15,584 bases of DNA, taken from contig JAEZBZ010000098.1 of NCBI GenBank assembly GCA_023412745.1, positions 1-15,584 of the forward strand, read 5' to 3'. Position numbers and translations under genes: made by a program. The DNA is from Pseudomonadota bacterium (GTDB lineage Bacteria; Pseudomonadota; Alphaproteobacteria; Rhizobiales; Hyphomicrobiaceae). Under the pieces are notes generated by a model that was not told the DNA's origin, did no database searches, and saw only the letters and a list, made by a program, of their open reading frames with translations. Shown piece by piece: positions 9,011 through 15,584 of this stretch. Numbering within the stretch: the first letter of the stretch is position 1; each line of letters opens with the position of its first letter.

Positions 9011-9063
9011 ACCGCCACAGTGCAGTCTCCCGCAGAGCGGCGGGCGCATTTCTCGTTGGCGGT
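9011..9063. terminator. Nested inverted repeats downstream of phaZ
   Basis: ACCGCCA (9011-9017) pairs perfectly with TGGCGGT (9057-9063) and encloses a second hairpin, CCCGC-AGAGCG-GCGGG (9029-9044). The structure begins 20 bp after the phaZ stop. There is no long T-tract, so a factor-dependent or structural terminator is the likely reading. It may instead be part of the leader of the following metallopeptidase gene. Confidence 0.35.
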
Positions 9064-9117
9064 GTGCACACGATGCTTGTTACAGCAGTTCATTGTGGGC
9101 TGCACCGAGGATAGCTT

Positions 9118-9867
9118 ATGAGCAAGGCGCGCTCAGCACGCACAAAGACCGCGCGGGAGATCCGCATGAAGGGCATTCCCGCCCCCGTCGAAGTGCGACA
9201 TCACCCGGCAGCACAGCGCATGACATTGCGCGTCAGCCGCACGCGCCGCGCCGTGTTCGTCACGCTGCCGATGCAGTGCGATCTTGAACAGGCTGGCCAG
9301 TTTCTCTCGCGCCATATCGACTGGGTGAATGCGCGGCTCGGCAGCCTGCCGGAACCCATTCCCTTCACGGATGGCGCGACAATCCCGCTGCGTGGCATCC
9401 CGCATACCATCTCGTTTCTCGGCCATACGCAGCGCGGCCGCCGCGTCGTATCGATCGAGGAAACACCGCGTGGCCGCACGCTCGTCGTGTCGGGCGATCC
9501 CGAACATGCCCCGCGCCGGCTGGCGGATTGGCTGGTGGCGCAGGCGCGCAAGGATCTCGATGATCGCGTGCTGTTCCACGCCCATCAGCTCGGCTTGAAG
9601 CCGCGCGGCATCACCATCCGCGATCAGGTCAGCCGCTGGGGCTCCTGTTCGACGACGGGCATGCTGTCATTCTCGTGGCGGCTGATCCTGGCGCCGCCGC
9701 TCATTCTGGATTACGTGGCCGCGCACGAAGTGGCGCATCTGGCCGAGATGAACCACGGGCCGCGCTTCTGGGCGCTGGTTAAATGCGCCATGCCGCAGAT
9801 GGAAGAAGCCAAACGCTGGCTGCAGATCTACGGCATGGATCTGCACCGGTTCGGCCCCAGTGAATAA
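9118..9867 (+). CDS. YgjP-like (M48/SprT-type, DUF45) zinc metallopeptidase
   Basis: The protein has 249 residues. The C-terminal domain carries the zincin motif HEVAHLAEMNHGPRFW (HEXXH plus a downstream histidine), preceded by the family's VSRWGSCSTTGMLSFSWRL block. The N-terminal half is the usual DUF45 beta-rich region (VRHHPAAQRMTLRVSRTRR). The family is cytoplasmic. Its exact substrate is poorly known, although YgjP-like proteins often sit near DNA-processing genes. ATG 9118 has GAGG 7 nt upstream. The gene stands between phaZ and a convergent small membrane protein gene, with only 17 bp to the latter's stop, and no operon partner is evident. The metallopeptidase fold is firm; the biological role is not. 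Confidence 0.9.
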   Translation: MSKARSARTKTAREIRMKGIPAPVEVRHHPAAQRMTLRVSRTRRAVFVTLPMQCDLEQAGQFLSRHIDWVNARLGSLPEPIPFTDGATIPLRGIPHTISFLGHTQRGRRVVSIEETPRGRTLVVSGDPEHAPRRLADWLVAQARKDLDDRVLFHAHQLGLKPRGITIRDQVSRWGSCSTTGMLSFSWRLILAPPLILDYVAAHEVAHLAEMNHGPRFWALVKCAMPQMEEAKRWLQIYGMDLHRFGPSE

Positions 9868-9884
9868 GGGCAGGCTAATCGCGC

Positions 9885-10178
9885 TCAGTAGCGTTCGGTG
9901 AACGGCGCGATGAAGATGGCGGCCAGCAGAGCAAACAGAATGCGCGTCGCGATCACGAAGCCCATGAAGACGAGCTGACGCTCTTCAATCAAGAACCAGA
10001 TGAAGTTGTTGTACTTGGGTTCGATACCGAGGCTGACGAGCCAGGCTTTCACGCCATTGGCCGCGTGAAACATGTTCTGCATGGTCTCGGGCCAGACGTA
10101 CCAGACGACGCCCATCGCCAGCGCGCCGAAAATCAGCGACACGAAGATGTTCGTCGTCGCCAAGAATACTCTGAGCAT
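9885..10178 (-). CDS. Small two-span membrane protein of unknown function
   Basis: The protein has 97 residues from ATG 10178, which has a purine-rich GGAG-GGGGGTG stretch upstream. In-frame ATGs at 10196 and 10322 are possible, but the added residues are arginine-rich and look non-coding. There are two hydrophobic segments (about 8-30 and 67-92). The connecting region, EPKYNNFIWFLIEERQ, is aromatic and charged and may lie along the membrane. I do not recognise the family. It follows the large membrane protein gene in the same direction, 226 bp downstream of that stop and beyond a clear hairpin, so it is probably a separate transcription unit. It converges on the metallopeptidase gene. It is likely real, given its hydrophobic pattern and ribosome binding site. 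Confidence 0.65.
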   Translation of the reverse strand: MLRVFLATTNIFVSLIFGALAMGVVWYVWPETMQNMFHAANGVKAWLVSLGIEPKYNNFIWFLIEERQLVFMGFVIATRILFALLAAIFIAPFTERY

Positions 10179-10333
10179 GATCACCCCCAACTCCATCACC
10201 TGATGGACAACCGCGCAGTGCACGCGCCGTCCTGCACTCCCTCCGCGCCGCGCACGACGTCCCGTCTCTCGCTGCGGCTTGGCCTGGCGCATGGCTGGGC
10301 CATCTCTGCGCAAGCTTAGCACGGATCTCGCCT

Positions 10334-10350
10334 AAGCCTGGAACAGGCTT
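10334..10350. terminator. Strong hairpin downstream of the large membrane-protein gene
   Basis: AAGCCTG-GAA-CAGGCTT is a perfect 7-bp stem with a 3-nt loop, 54 bp downstream of the stop of the large minus-strand gene. A weaker inverted repeat, CACGG/CCGTG (10373-10392), lies closer to that stop. Only two or three Ts follow on either strand. It probably ends or attenuates transcription before the small membrane-protein gene. Confidence 0.45.
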
Positions 10351-10404
10351 TGATAGATTACAAGCAAGACGACACGGCGCTGAAGCACCGTGGTAGCTGT
10401 AGCC

Positions 10405-13400
10405 TTATGTGCTCTGGCCACTGACTGGTGGCGCCATGTCGTGCGGACCACCGCGATCGATCATGGCCTGCACCTGCTGCCAGCCCGCGGGCTCGCTGAG
10501 ATCGGCAACATGCATGGCCTTTTCGAGCCGCAGGAGCCAGTCGAGCAGCGGCTGCTCGCCCGGACCAAGCGAACCGTCCGGCGCGGCGGCCGACCGCAAT
10601 TGCGCGATCAGGTCGCTCAGCACACTCGACTGCGGGCACAGGATCAGCGAGCGGATATTGCTCTTGATCTCGGTTTCGATCTCGCCCACCGCGTCATGCG
10701 CATAGTGCTCGCGTAGATCGTTGGCCGCGCGTTCCACCTCGCTCAGCAGGCTGGCTTGGGCGAGCTTCAGGTACTCGTTGAGGTGACGATTGCGCATCGA
10801 CTGGCGGAACAGCGCCTGTCCTGCTGCCGCCGCGGCGGTGGCCACAGGCTCGCTGGTGACACGCTGATAGGTCTCGACGTCCATGTCGATCGCCTGCAGC
10901 AGATCGTCCAGGACGACATCGCGCAGCGTCGGCTCCGGCACGTGCGTGCGATCGTTTCCGGCGTATTGCGTGCCATCGGCGATCTGCGCATAGCCGCGTG
11001 ACTGGTGACCGATGTGAGCGTCTTGCGCTGACAACGCACCACCTTGAACCTGTCCACCGATGCGCGATTGCGGCGTTGCTGACGACAGCATGCGGCCTCG
11101 AATACGCGCCAGCACGCGATAGAAGTCGCCATGCACGAAGTAGTGCTGGCCATCCGGCGAGGCGCGCTGAACCCTCTGGAATGTTGCGCCGGCGTTGAGT
11201 GCGCTACGCACCGTGCGCAGATCGCCGGCCGGCACTTCATCCATCTTCACCTCGGCCATGAAGCCCGCTTCCTCGCGAATCGGCTGCAGGTAGCTCAGCA
11301 CGATGTCTGCGTTGACGCCGATTTCCGGCAGCAGCGCCACTGTGATGGTGCGCTCCATATCGGCGATCGTGGCATGTTGCTTGTTGGCGTCGAACTCCCG
11401 CTTCGCAACAACGGACAGATACTCGAACAGCTCCGAGCGCACCTCATAGCGGGGAAGGCCGGGAACCGGCTGGCGCACGGCGCCGATGGTGGCGCCGCCA
11501 TTCATGACACGGCCGAGATCGGCCGCGTGCGGGTCGTCCTCATGAATGATGACCTCAGCCGTGAAGCCATACGTCGGCGTGATCGGCCGCATGGCGCCCA
11601 GCACGAAACGCGCAGTCTCCAGCCGATGCGGCATCAGCGCGGTATCGATGATCGCCTCGAGCTGCTGCGCAGTACGGCCCTTGCTAGTCGGCACATCGGA
11701 TAGCGGCGAGCGCACGGCGTTGGCACCAAACAGACCGGCCAGGAAGATCAGGGAATCGAGACCGACCGCGATCGCCAGGGACAGATAGGCGAGGCGATTG
11801 CCATCCTGGAAGGCGTTCCAATTGACTACGAAGCGATGCGCCTTGTCATCGCGATTGAGTTCCAGGAAGTTGATCTTGGTGCGCAGCTCATCGGTATCGC
11901 GGCTCGGCAGACCGCTGTCCGAAAGGCACTTGCGGGCGAAACCGAACAGCGCATCCGCCGTCTGGAAGTGGCTGAGGCGGTCACCACCGGCGCACTCCGC
12001 CTCGAATGTCTTCAAGCCAGCGTTCAGCCCGAACACGACCGCCGCAGCCTCATTCGCCTGCTTGGGGTCGCAATCGATGCTGCGCGCCTGTGTCTCCGTT
12101 GCCGGCGTGCTGGCCATGGCGCTGACGAGCTGGGTGCAGATTTGCTGCACGCCGGTCAGGCGTTCGACTGTCGGCTCCTGCCGGAACTCGGCGCGGGTGC
12201 GCTCGAAAGACGGCACCATGCGGCTAGGATCCACGCGCGGACCGTCATCGCCGGTAGCGACATCGCTGGCCAGCCGGATGCGCTGCTGGGCTGTGTCGGC
12301 TTCGCCTTTCAGCTTCGCCAGATCGCCATCAATGGTGGTCAGCTCGCGTTCGACCTGCGCGATGCGGCTCTCGACGGACTGCAGTCGACGCTGCGCGTCC
12401 TTGGTGCGTTCCTCACCGATCTTGTATTCGTCGCGCAGCTTGGCCAGTTCCGCCATCCGCTCGCGATAGACAGGGCCGCGACCCTGTTTGCCGGTGCCCT
12501 CGACGCCGCGATCCTCCGCCAGCGCTTCCACGCGCTTGGCATCGACCTCCTTCTCCTTGGCGTCCAGCTCACCTTTGTGCCGCGCGAACTCGGCCACCAG
12601 CGCAGGCCGCTCCGTCTTGATGCGGGCCAGCTCTTCCGTCAGCGACGTCTTCTTGCTCTGCAGCGCCACCTGGCTGCTTTGCGCAGTGGTCATACGCTCC
12701 TGCTGCACGGCGATACCGCGCCGCCGGTCTTCCATCTGCTGCAGGAAATAGCGCTCGATCTCGCCGGAGGCATCGGAGGCATGCCGCGCCAGCGAACTGA
12801 GCTGGCTGTCATAGGCTTTCCAGCCATCGCTCAGGAAAAGCTGCTCCGCCTCGCTCAAGCGGCGCGTCGTGATGGTCGCTCCGATATCGGCCATGATGCC
12901 GGAGACTTGGTTCTGAGCCCGCAATTCGGCAGCGCGCTTACGTTCATCAAACGGGAAGATCGCCGAAAAGAACGAGTCGAACGAGAAGAATACCGACGTG
13001 CCCAAACAGGCCAGGAACATCACCCACAGCACGGCATTGCGCGCAATGATCCGCACGCCCTGGACGTAGGGCACGGCAATATCGCCGCCACGGCTGAAGC
13101 TGAACGCCACCACGCCGAGCACCAGCAGCAGGATCGAAAAGTACGTCGCGACCGACGAAAAGCGGGTCCAGTCGAACGCCAGATCCGACGTCCGGGTCCA
13201 ACTCACAGCACCAAATTGATGCAGCAGCCAATAGAATATGACACCGACGATGGCCAGGCCGAGCACCATGCCAATGGCGCTGTCGGCAGCCTTCCAGCGC
13301 ATCTTGCTGCCGTCGGACCGCTGGTTCATGCCGGTGGCGAAGCTTTCACCAATCAGCCAGGCGACAATCAGCAATACCGCCTGAACGCCAAACGTAATCA

Positions 13401-13686
13401 TGAGCGACAGGAATGCATCGCCGGTGAAATTCACCATGCCGTCCCAGGTGCGCCAGCCGGATGCCAGAGACAGCAGAATGGCGGCCGCACCCAGCAGGGC
13501 GAGCTGCCAGTTGTTGAACGCAGTCTCTTCGATGGTTTTCCAGAGCCGAGCGAGAAACCCGTTGCTCCTCAGCGCATAGAGGACGACTGCGAAAATCGCG
13601 ATGGCGATGATCGCATTCCGGTAGGAGTCGACATTCAAGGCGCTCGCGAACGCCGCGACACTATCTGCGCCGGCCTTTAAATCCAT
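10405..13686 (-). CDS. Large membrane protein with coiled coil and duplicated C-terminal module, function unknown
   Basis: The protein has 1093 residues; ATG 13686 has GGGGAG 7 nt upstream. I do not recognise the family. Six hydrophobic segments (about 24-38, 61-77, 90-112, 136-157, 180-198, 217-235) are followed by a long charged coiled coil (about 305-470, rich in Glu/Lys/Arg/Gln heptads). Then comes a region with four cysteines (517, 539, 565, 587), a seventh membrane segment (about 631-656), and two related modules at about 682-764 and 782-865. The C-terminus is helical and alanine-rich. Positive charges between segments 1-2, 3-4 and 5-6 suggest an outside N-terminus, with the coiled coil and cysteines periplasmic and the duplicated modules cytoplasmic. 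It appears to stand alone: the next gene downstream is 226 bp away, and 454 bp without a gene lie upstream. The layout suggests an envelope-spanning scaffold or sensor, but this is inference. Confidence 0.85.
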   Translation of the reverse strand: MDLKAGADSVAAFASALNVDSYRNAIIAIAIFAVVLYALRSNGFLARLWKTIEETAFNNWQLALLGAAAILLSLASGWRTWDGMVNFTGDAFLSLMITFGVQAVLLIVAWLIGESFATGMNQRSDGSKMRWKAADSAIGMVLGLAIVGVIFYWLLHQFGAVSWTRTSDLAFDWTRFSSVATYFSILLLVLGVVAFSFSRGGDIAVPYVQGVRIIARNAVLWVMFLACLGTSVFFSFDSFFSAIFPFDERKRAAELRAQNQVSGIMADIGATITTRRLSEAEQLFLSDGWKAYDSQLSSLARHASDASGEIERYFLQQMEDRRRGIAVQQERMTTAQSSQVALQSKKTSLTEELARIKTERPALVAEFARHKGELDAKEKEVDAKRVEALAEDRGVEGTGKQGRGPVYRERMAELAKLRDEYKIGEERTKDAQRRLQSVESRIAQVERELTTIDGDLAKLKGEADTAQQRIRLASDVATGDDGPRVDPSRMVPSFERTRAEFRQEPTVERLTGVQQICTQLVSAMASTPATETQARSIDCDPKQANEAAAVVFGLNAGLKTFEAECAGGDRLSHFQTADALFGFARKCLSDSGLPSRDTDELRTKINFLELNRDDKAHRFVVNWNAFQDGNRLAYLSLAIAVGLDSLIFLAGLFGANAVRSPLSDVPTSKGRTAQQLEAIIDTALMPHRLETARFVLGAMRPITPTYGFTAEVIIHEDDPHAADLGRVMNGGATIGAVRQPVPGLPRYEVRSELFEYLSVVAKREFDANKQHATIADMERTITVALLPEIGVNADIVLSYLQPIREEAGFMAEVKMDEVPAGDLRTVRSALNAGATFQRVQRASPDGQHYFVHGDFYRVLARIRGRMLSSATPQSRIGGQVQGGALSAQDAHIGHQSRGYAQIADGTQYAGNDRTHVPEPTLRDVVLDDLLQAIDMDVETYQRVTSEPVATAAAAAGQALFRQSMRNRHLNEYLKLAQASLLSEVERAANDLREHYAHDAVGEIETEIKSNIRSLILCPQSSVLSDLIAQLRSAAAPDGSLGPGEQPLLDWLLRLEKAMHVADLSEPAGWQQVQAMIDRGGPHDMAPPVSGQST
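11092..11343 (-). repeat. Second copy of duplicated protein module
   Basis: This stretch codes for residues about 782-865 of the large membrane protein. Key residues shared with the first copy are AL.P, VL...P I, GF.AEV, N.GAT and a late Y.V. It aligns with the copy at 11395-11643 with one single-residue gap, about a quarter identical by eye. The repeat is in the protein, not recognisable at DNA level, so the duplication is old. Confidence 0.6.
11395..11643 (-). repeat. First copy of duplicated protein module
   Basis: This stretch codes for residues about 682-764 of the large membrane protein, with ALMP, YGFTAEV, NGGAT and YEV at the positions shared with the second copy. The period between the two copies is 100 residues. 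Confidence 0.6.
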
Positions 13687-13856
13687 GCCCGAACTCCCCG
13701 CAAAGTCCGACAATCCAAACCGCACCGAAAGCCGGCAATCCCTGCCAGCCTCGATACGCACATCACACACCACCACCCACTAGGTTAGCCCGAACGAGCG
13801 GGCGCTTTAACGGCCGAAACTGGGCAACTGTAGGGAGACGCGCTGGAATGCCACCG

Positions 13857-13869
13857 CATTACAGTAATG
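13857..13869. promoter_or_regulatory. Palindromic operator candidate CATTAC-A-GTAATG
   Basis: This is a perfect 6-bp inverted repeat around a single A, AT-rich, in the gene-free region upstream of the M24 gene. Its centre is about 31 bp, three helical turns, from the centre of the next palindrome. That phasing is typical of paired operators bound by one dimeric regulator or by two regulators on the same DNA face. Confidence 0.4.
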
Positions 13870-13885
13870 ATTTCGGCACGACAGT

Positions 13886-13903
13886 CGCCAATTGCAATTG
13901 GCG
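13886..13903. promoter_or_regulatory. 18-bp perfect palindrome, operator candidate
   Basis: CGCCAATTGCAATTGGCG is identical to its reverse complement over all 18 bp. With random sequence, fewer than 0.1 such palindromes would be expected in a window of this size. It lies about 240 bp upstream of the M24 gene and 200 bp upstream of the large membrane-protein gene, so it could control either. No gene for a dedicated regulator is adjacent. Confidence 0.5.
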
Positions 13904-14140
13904 CAACACCGACATCCTAATTTTGGCGCTGTTCGACTTCGCACCGATCAAGGAAGACATGAATTTTAACTTTTCGGCTCAGCCTTTTGCTGATGGCCAT
14001 ATGCCAATTCAGACGGATGGGCGCGCCGTCACCGTCCGCACGTCCAGCGAACGCATGAATTGCGGCCTTCCATAGCGTATGCAATCCGCGCACTATGGCG
14101 CTTTCCATCATCCGAAAGTCCTAACAACGAGATTCGAACC

Positions 14141-15292
14141 ATGCATCTCCATTTCACGACCGAGGAACTCGCGGCCCGCCGCGCCGCTGCCTGCAAGGAC
14201 ATGCGCGCCCGTGGACTGGACGCCCTGCTGATGTTCCGGCAGGAGAGCATGTATTACCTGACCGGCTACGACACGTTCGGATACGTCTACTTCCAATGCC
14301 TCGTGCTGACCGCCGACGGCCGGATGGTACTGCTGACCCGCGCGCCAGATCTGCGGCAAGCGAAATTCACCTCAGTCGTGCATGACGTACGCGTGTGGAT
14401 GGATCGCGTCGGCGCGACACCGGCTGAGGATCTCAAGGCGATCCTCGCCGAGTACGGCCTGTCCGGCGGCAAGCTCGGCGTCGAGTACGACGCCTATGGT
14501 CTCACCGCTGCCAGCGGCAAGATGCTGGACGCCGCGCTCGCGGGCTTCGCGACGCTGACCGATGCTTCCGACCTCGTCAGCAAGCTGCGCCTGATCAAGA
14601 GCCCGGCCGAGCTGACCTATGTCCGCCGCGCCGCCGAACTCGCCGATGCCGCCTGGGACGAAGCGGTCAAGTTGGCCGCGCCCGGCGTTGACGAAGCCGA
14701 GATCCTGGCCGCGATGCACGGCGCCATCTTCCGTGGCGGTGGCGATGATCCGGCCAATGAGTTCATCATCGGCTCAGGCCCGGGTGCCCTGATGTGCCGC
14801 TATTTCACCGGCCGCCGCAAGCTGGACGCGGACGACAACCTCACGCTCGAGTTCGCCGGCACCTATCGGCACTATCATTCGGCGCTGTTCCGCACGATCC
14901 GCATTGGCAATGCGCCGCAGCACCAGCGCGATCTGTATAAGGCCTCCACCGACGCGCTGATGGCCTGCGAAGAAGCGCTCCGCCCCGGCCGCACGGTCGG
15001 CGACGTATTTGAGGCGCATGCAAAAACGCTCGATAAGGCCGGCCTCAAAGCCTACCGCATGAACGCTTGCGGCTACAGCCTCGGCACCACCTATGCGCCG
15101 AATTGGATGGATTGGCCAATGATCTACACCGGGAATCCGGTCGTGCTGGCGCCAGGCATGGTCTTCTTCCTGCACATGATCATCTTCGACAACGACACCG
15201 GCATGCCGGCCTGTCTCGGCCGCACGGCGATCGTCACCGAGAGCGGCTGCGATCCGATGTCGAAGGCATCGCTGGAGCTGACCGTGAAGTAA
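14141..15292 (+). CDS. M24 (creatinase/Xaa-Pro peptidase fold) protein with altered metal site
   Basis: The protein has 383 residues: a creatinase-type N-terminal domain (about 1-150, including MYYLTGYDTFGYVYFQCLVL) and a C-terminal pita-bread domain (about 155-383). The classical M24 metal ligands are mostly missing. The D-x-G aspartate is Glu237 (LEFAGTY), the second aspartate before the RT motif is Ala248, the GHGIG histidine region reads GYSLG, and the first glutamate of the FTIEPG-type motif is His345 (FFLHM). The usual early HY motif reads Arg220-Tyr. It is therefore probably not a dinuclear metallopeptidase. Metal-free or non-peptidase members exist, such as creatinase and the ectoine hydrolase (DoeA/EutD) group, which also has a GYS-type motif. 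It is cytoplasmic and the substrate is unknown. ATG 14141 follows a weak GAG; an upstream in-frame ATG at 14060 is less likely. It is convergent with hisH. Confidence 0.85.
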   Translation: MHLHFTTEELAARRAAACKDMRARGLDALLMFRQESMYYLTGYDTFGYVYFQCLVLTADGRMVLLTRAPDLRQAKFTSVVHDVRVWMDRVGATPAEDLKAILAEYGLSGGKLGVEYDAYGLTAASGKMLDAALAGFATLTDASDLVSKLRLIKSPAELTYVRRAAELADAAWDEAVKLAAPGVDEAEILAAMHGAIFRGGGDDPANEFIIGSGPGALMCRYFTGRRKLDADDNLTLEFAGTYRHYHSALFRTIRIGNAPQHQRDLYKASTDALMACEEALRPGRTVGDVFEAHAKTLDKAGLKAYRMNACGYSLGTTYAPNWMDWPMIYTGNPVVLAPGMVFFLHMIIFDNDTGMPACLGRTAIVTESGCDPMSKASLELTVK

Positions 15293-15293
15293 C

Positions 15294-15313
15294 GGCGGCC
15301 GACTACGGCCGCC
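15294..15313. terminator. GC-rich hairpin between convergent M24 and hisH genes
   Basis: GGCGGCC-GACTAC-GGCCGCC has a perfect 7-bp stem and a 6-nt loop. It begins two bases after the M24 stop and includes the hisH stop codon in its loop. There is no T-tract, but the position between converging genes makes a bidirectional termination role plausible. Confidence 0.45.
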
Positions 15314-15584
15314 ACTTCAGGAAATTGCCGATGAGCTTCAGGCCGAGCGCCTGGCTCTTCTCGGGATGGAACTGGGTGCCGACCATGTTGTCCCGCGCCA
15401 CCATCGCCGTGACCGGCCCGCCGTAGTCGGTCTCGGCAACCAGCACGCTGCGATCCGCCGGCGCCAGATGGAAGGAGTGAACGAAATAGGCGTGTAGTCC
15501 GTTCGGCCCGGTCGGAATGCCCGCCAGCAGCGCGTGATCGTTGATCACGGTCAGCGCGTTCCAGCCCATGTGCGGGATCTTGAG
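15303..15584 (-). CDS. hisH: Imidazole glycerol phosphate synthase glutamine amidotransferase subunit, C-terminal part
   Basis: The 93 C-terminal residues of HisH are present; the frame is open to the right edge, so the N-terminal half with the catalytic cysteine is outside. Diagnostic blocks are IPHMGWNALTV, HAYFVHSFHL, TDYGGPVTAMVARDNMVGTQ and FHPEKSQALGLKLIGNFLKW. These include the histidine and glutamate (FHPEK) of the Cys-His-Glu triad. HisH releases ammonia from glutamine for HisF in histidine biosynthesis. The gene ends here against a convergent gene, so no his gene follows it downstream. hisB or other his genes may lie upstream, outside the window. Confidence 0.95.
   Translation of the reverse strand, partial: LKIPHMGWNALTVINDHALLAGIPTGPNGLHAYFVHSFHLAPADRSVLVAETDYGGPVTAMVARDNMVGTQFHPEKSQALGLKLIGNFLKWRP

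Larger units (their letters stand above)
13687..14140. other. Gene-free divergent region with promoters and palindromes
   Basis: These 454 bp separate the large membrane-protein gene (minus) from the M24 gene (plus). The region is clearly richer in A+T between about 13855 and 14000. It holds a GCCCG-AACGAG-CGGGC hairpin (13788-13803), two perfect palindromes (13857-13869 and 13886-13903) and a TCAGC-CTTTT-GCTGA hairpin (13979-13993). Promoters for both flanking genes must lie here, but I cannot assign -35/-10 boxes with confidence. A 75-codon open frame at 13848-14075 is not convincing as a gene. The density of symmetric elements would also allow a small RNA. Confidence 0.5.

Noticed and set aside
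11836..13680. 614-codon plus-strand open frame opposite the large membrane-protein gene
   Set aside because: The opposite strand has a good ribosome binding site, coherent membrane segments, a coiled coil and internal duplication. The plus-strand product is Arg/His/Gln-rich low-complexity sequence.
13848..14075. 75-codon open frame upstream of the M24 gene, with AGGGAG about 10 nt before its ATG
   Set aside because: The product resembles no family I know, its codon choice is unlike that of the neighbours (many A/T-ending codons), and the frame contains both palindromes. A regulatory region is the simpler reading, though translation is not excluded.

Overview
The window looks like chromosome from a GC-rich alphaproteobacterium, most likely a Hyphomicrobiales member near Bradyrhizobium, Rhodopseudomonas or their relatives. 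Support comes from a RegB/RegA (RegS/RegR, ActS/ActR) redox two-component pair, an MmcB-type DNA repair protein, an intracellular PHB depolymerase and a HisH fragment, all with alphaproteobacterial-looking protein sequence. I see no insertion sequences, tRNA, rRNA or CRISPR array, and no obvious island boundary. It reads as core or near-core genome.

Left part (1-2804): a large Lon-like AAA+ protease runs leftwards off the edge. It is divergent from mmcB, which encodes a PD-(D/E)XK-like repair protein. Middle-left part (2822-7280): the response regulator gene and the sensor kinase gene lie on the minus strand, with the kinase upstream. Divergent from the kinase is a plus-strand set: an ABC ATPase, an ABC-2 permease and a SCO/SenC copper chaperone. 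SenC next to RegB/RegA is the classical arrangement for control of respiration and terminal oxidases. The inserted ABC-2 exporter is the unusual element. An inverted repeat of the type reported for RegA/PrrA binding sites lies in the shared intergenic region.

Middle part (7438-10178): an intracellular polyhydroxyalkanoate depolymerase with a C-terminal tail of about 100 residues, a YgjP-type zinc metallopeptidase, and convergent to it a 97-residue membrane protein of unknown function.

Right part (10405-15584): a 1093-residue membrane protein that I do not recognise. It has six N-terminal membrane segments, a long coiled coil, a four-cysteine stretch, a seventh membrane segment, and two diverged tandem copies of an approximately 85-residue module. 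A gene-free region of about 450 bp follows, holding two perfect palindromes three helical turns apart. Next comes an M24/creatinase-fold protein whose usual metal ligands are mostly replaced. The window ends in the C-terminal part of hisH, convergent to it across a strong GC hairpin.

The best candidates for undescribed biology are the large repeat-bearing membrane protein, the metal-site-deficient M24 protein with its palindromic upstream region, and the ABC exporter embedded between the redox regulators and senC.
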